5,602 nt of DNA, from assembly GCA_024681275.1 (NCBI GenBank), contig JAILBD010000082.1:1-5602 (forward strand), read 5' to 3'. Below the pieces are notes generated by a model. That model saw only the letters and a program-made list of their open reading frames with translations. It was not told the DNA's origin and searched no databases. Source of the stretch: Erysipelotrichaceae bacterium (lineage in GTDB: Bacteria; Bacillota_I; Bacilli_A; Erysipelotrichales; Erysipelotrichaceae). The position numbers were made by a program, and so were the translations under genes. Positions 5,292 to 5,602 of this stretch are shown one piece after another (the first letter of the stretch is position 1; the number at the start of each line of letters is the position of its first letter).

Positions 5292-5602
5292 CTGTAAGCT
5301 TCATAGCCGTTCGCGATCAGCTGGGCATCGAAATCCGCTCTGGCGATCCGGCAGGCCTCCTCAAAATCCTTTCCGATCCTGACCAGGCTCAGCATATTGT
5401 CAAACGCAAAGTCCTTGTCCTCCAGCACATAGCCCTGATCGTCGTATGACACGCCGTCTTCCTCTTTTCTTTCGATCTTCCTGTCGATCAGGCGCTCAGG
5501 ACCGCCATAGAAACCGTAGCTTGGAAGGCCCTTGGCGATGAACCAGCCCAGCTCCCACAGAGTCCCCGAATCAGGCTCATGGCCTCTCCAGTCATCGAGC
5601 TG
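5282..5602 (-). CDS. Nucleoside 2-deoxyribosyltransferase, C-terminal part, cut by window edge
   Basis: Moves 2-deoxyribose from one nucleobase to another (base exchange between deoxynucleosides) in the cytoplasm. The last 106 residues are present, ending at TGA (complement of 5282-5284); the start lies beyond the right edge. Seen, numbering from the first residue in the window: LDDWRGHEPDSGTLWELGW at 2-20. This matches the family core in which xPDSGTxxExG carries the catalytic Glu nucleophile (here E17). AKGLPSYGFY at 23-32 is the usual AxGKPVxGY strand, and FDNML at 67-71 fits the late Asn-x-Met region near the active site. The downstream helix ends in GYEAYRVE. It has its own terminator, so it is probably not cotranscribed with nupN, but its position beside a nucleoside importer and a hydrolase fits salvage. 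Related enzymes with the same fold, such as the deoxynucleoside 5'-monophosphate hydrolase Rcl, are less likely but cannot be excluded without the N-terminus. Confidence 0.85.
   Translation of the reverse strand, partial: QLDDWRGHEPDSGTLWELGWFIAKGLPSYGFYGGPERLIDRKIERKEEDGVSYDDQGYVLEDKDFAFDNMLSLVRIGKDFEEACRIARADFDAQLIANGYEAYRVE

Overview
The window holds a nucleoside uptake and salvage locus, and every gene in it lies on the minus strand. Read 5' to 3' on that strand, from high to low coordinates, the order is: (1) the 3' part of a nucleoside 2-deoxyribosyltransferase gene cut by the right edge; (2) its intrinsic terminator; (3) a strong sigma-A-type promoter and a leader of about 100 nt carrying two inverted repeats; (4) a lipoprotein substrate-binding protein of the BMP/PnrA family; (5) a hairpin with a short U run; (6) a double-domain ABC ATPase; (7) and (8) two membrane permeases; (9) the 5' third of a nucleoside hydrolase cut by the left edge. 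The two edge genes are partial. No stretch over 300 bases lacks a gene.

The organism is most likely a Gram-positive Firmicute. The signs are strong AGGAGG-type ribosome binding sites, a TTGAAA-17-TATAAT promoter, hairpin-plus-U-run terminators, a short lipobox signal peptide and a gene order matching Bacillus subtilis nupNOPQ. Base composition looks close to half G+C and the lipoprotein is cysteine-rich, which would suit an anaerobic gut-type lineage (Clostridia or Erysipelotrichia). That last step is inference.

The genes form a plausible chain. The lipoprotein captures nucleosides outside the cell. The NupP/NupQ channel, driven by NupO, imports them. The nucleoside hydrolase splits them to base plus ribose, while the deoxyribosyltransferase next door can swap bases between deoxynucleosides. 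The four transporter genes and the hydrolase appear to be one operon, with gene overlaps of 8 and 11 nt and one zero-gap junction. The only sizeable internal gap (80 nt, after the lipoprotein gene) holds a hairpin likely to make the lipoprotein more abundant than the rest. The deoxyribosyltransferase is upstream and separated by its own terminator.

No mobile element, CRISPR array, tRNA or rRNA was seen. The least explained parts are the operon leader and the divergent, cysteine-rich binding protein.
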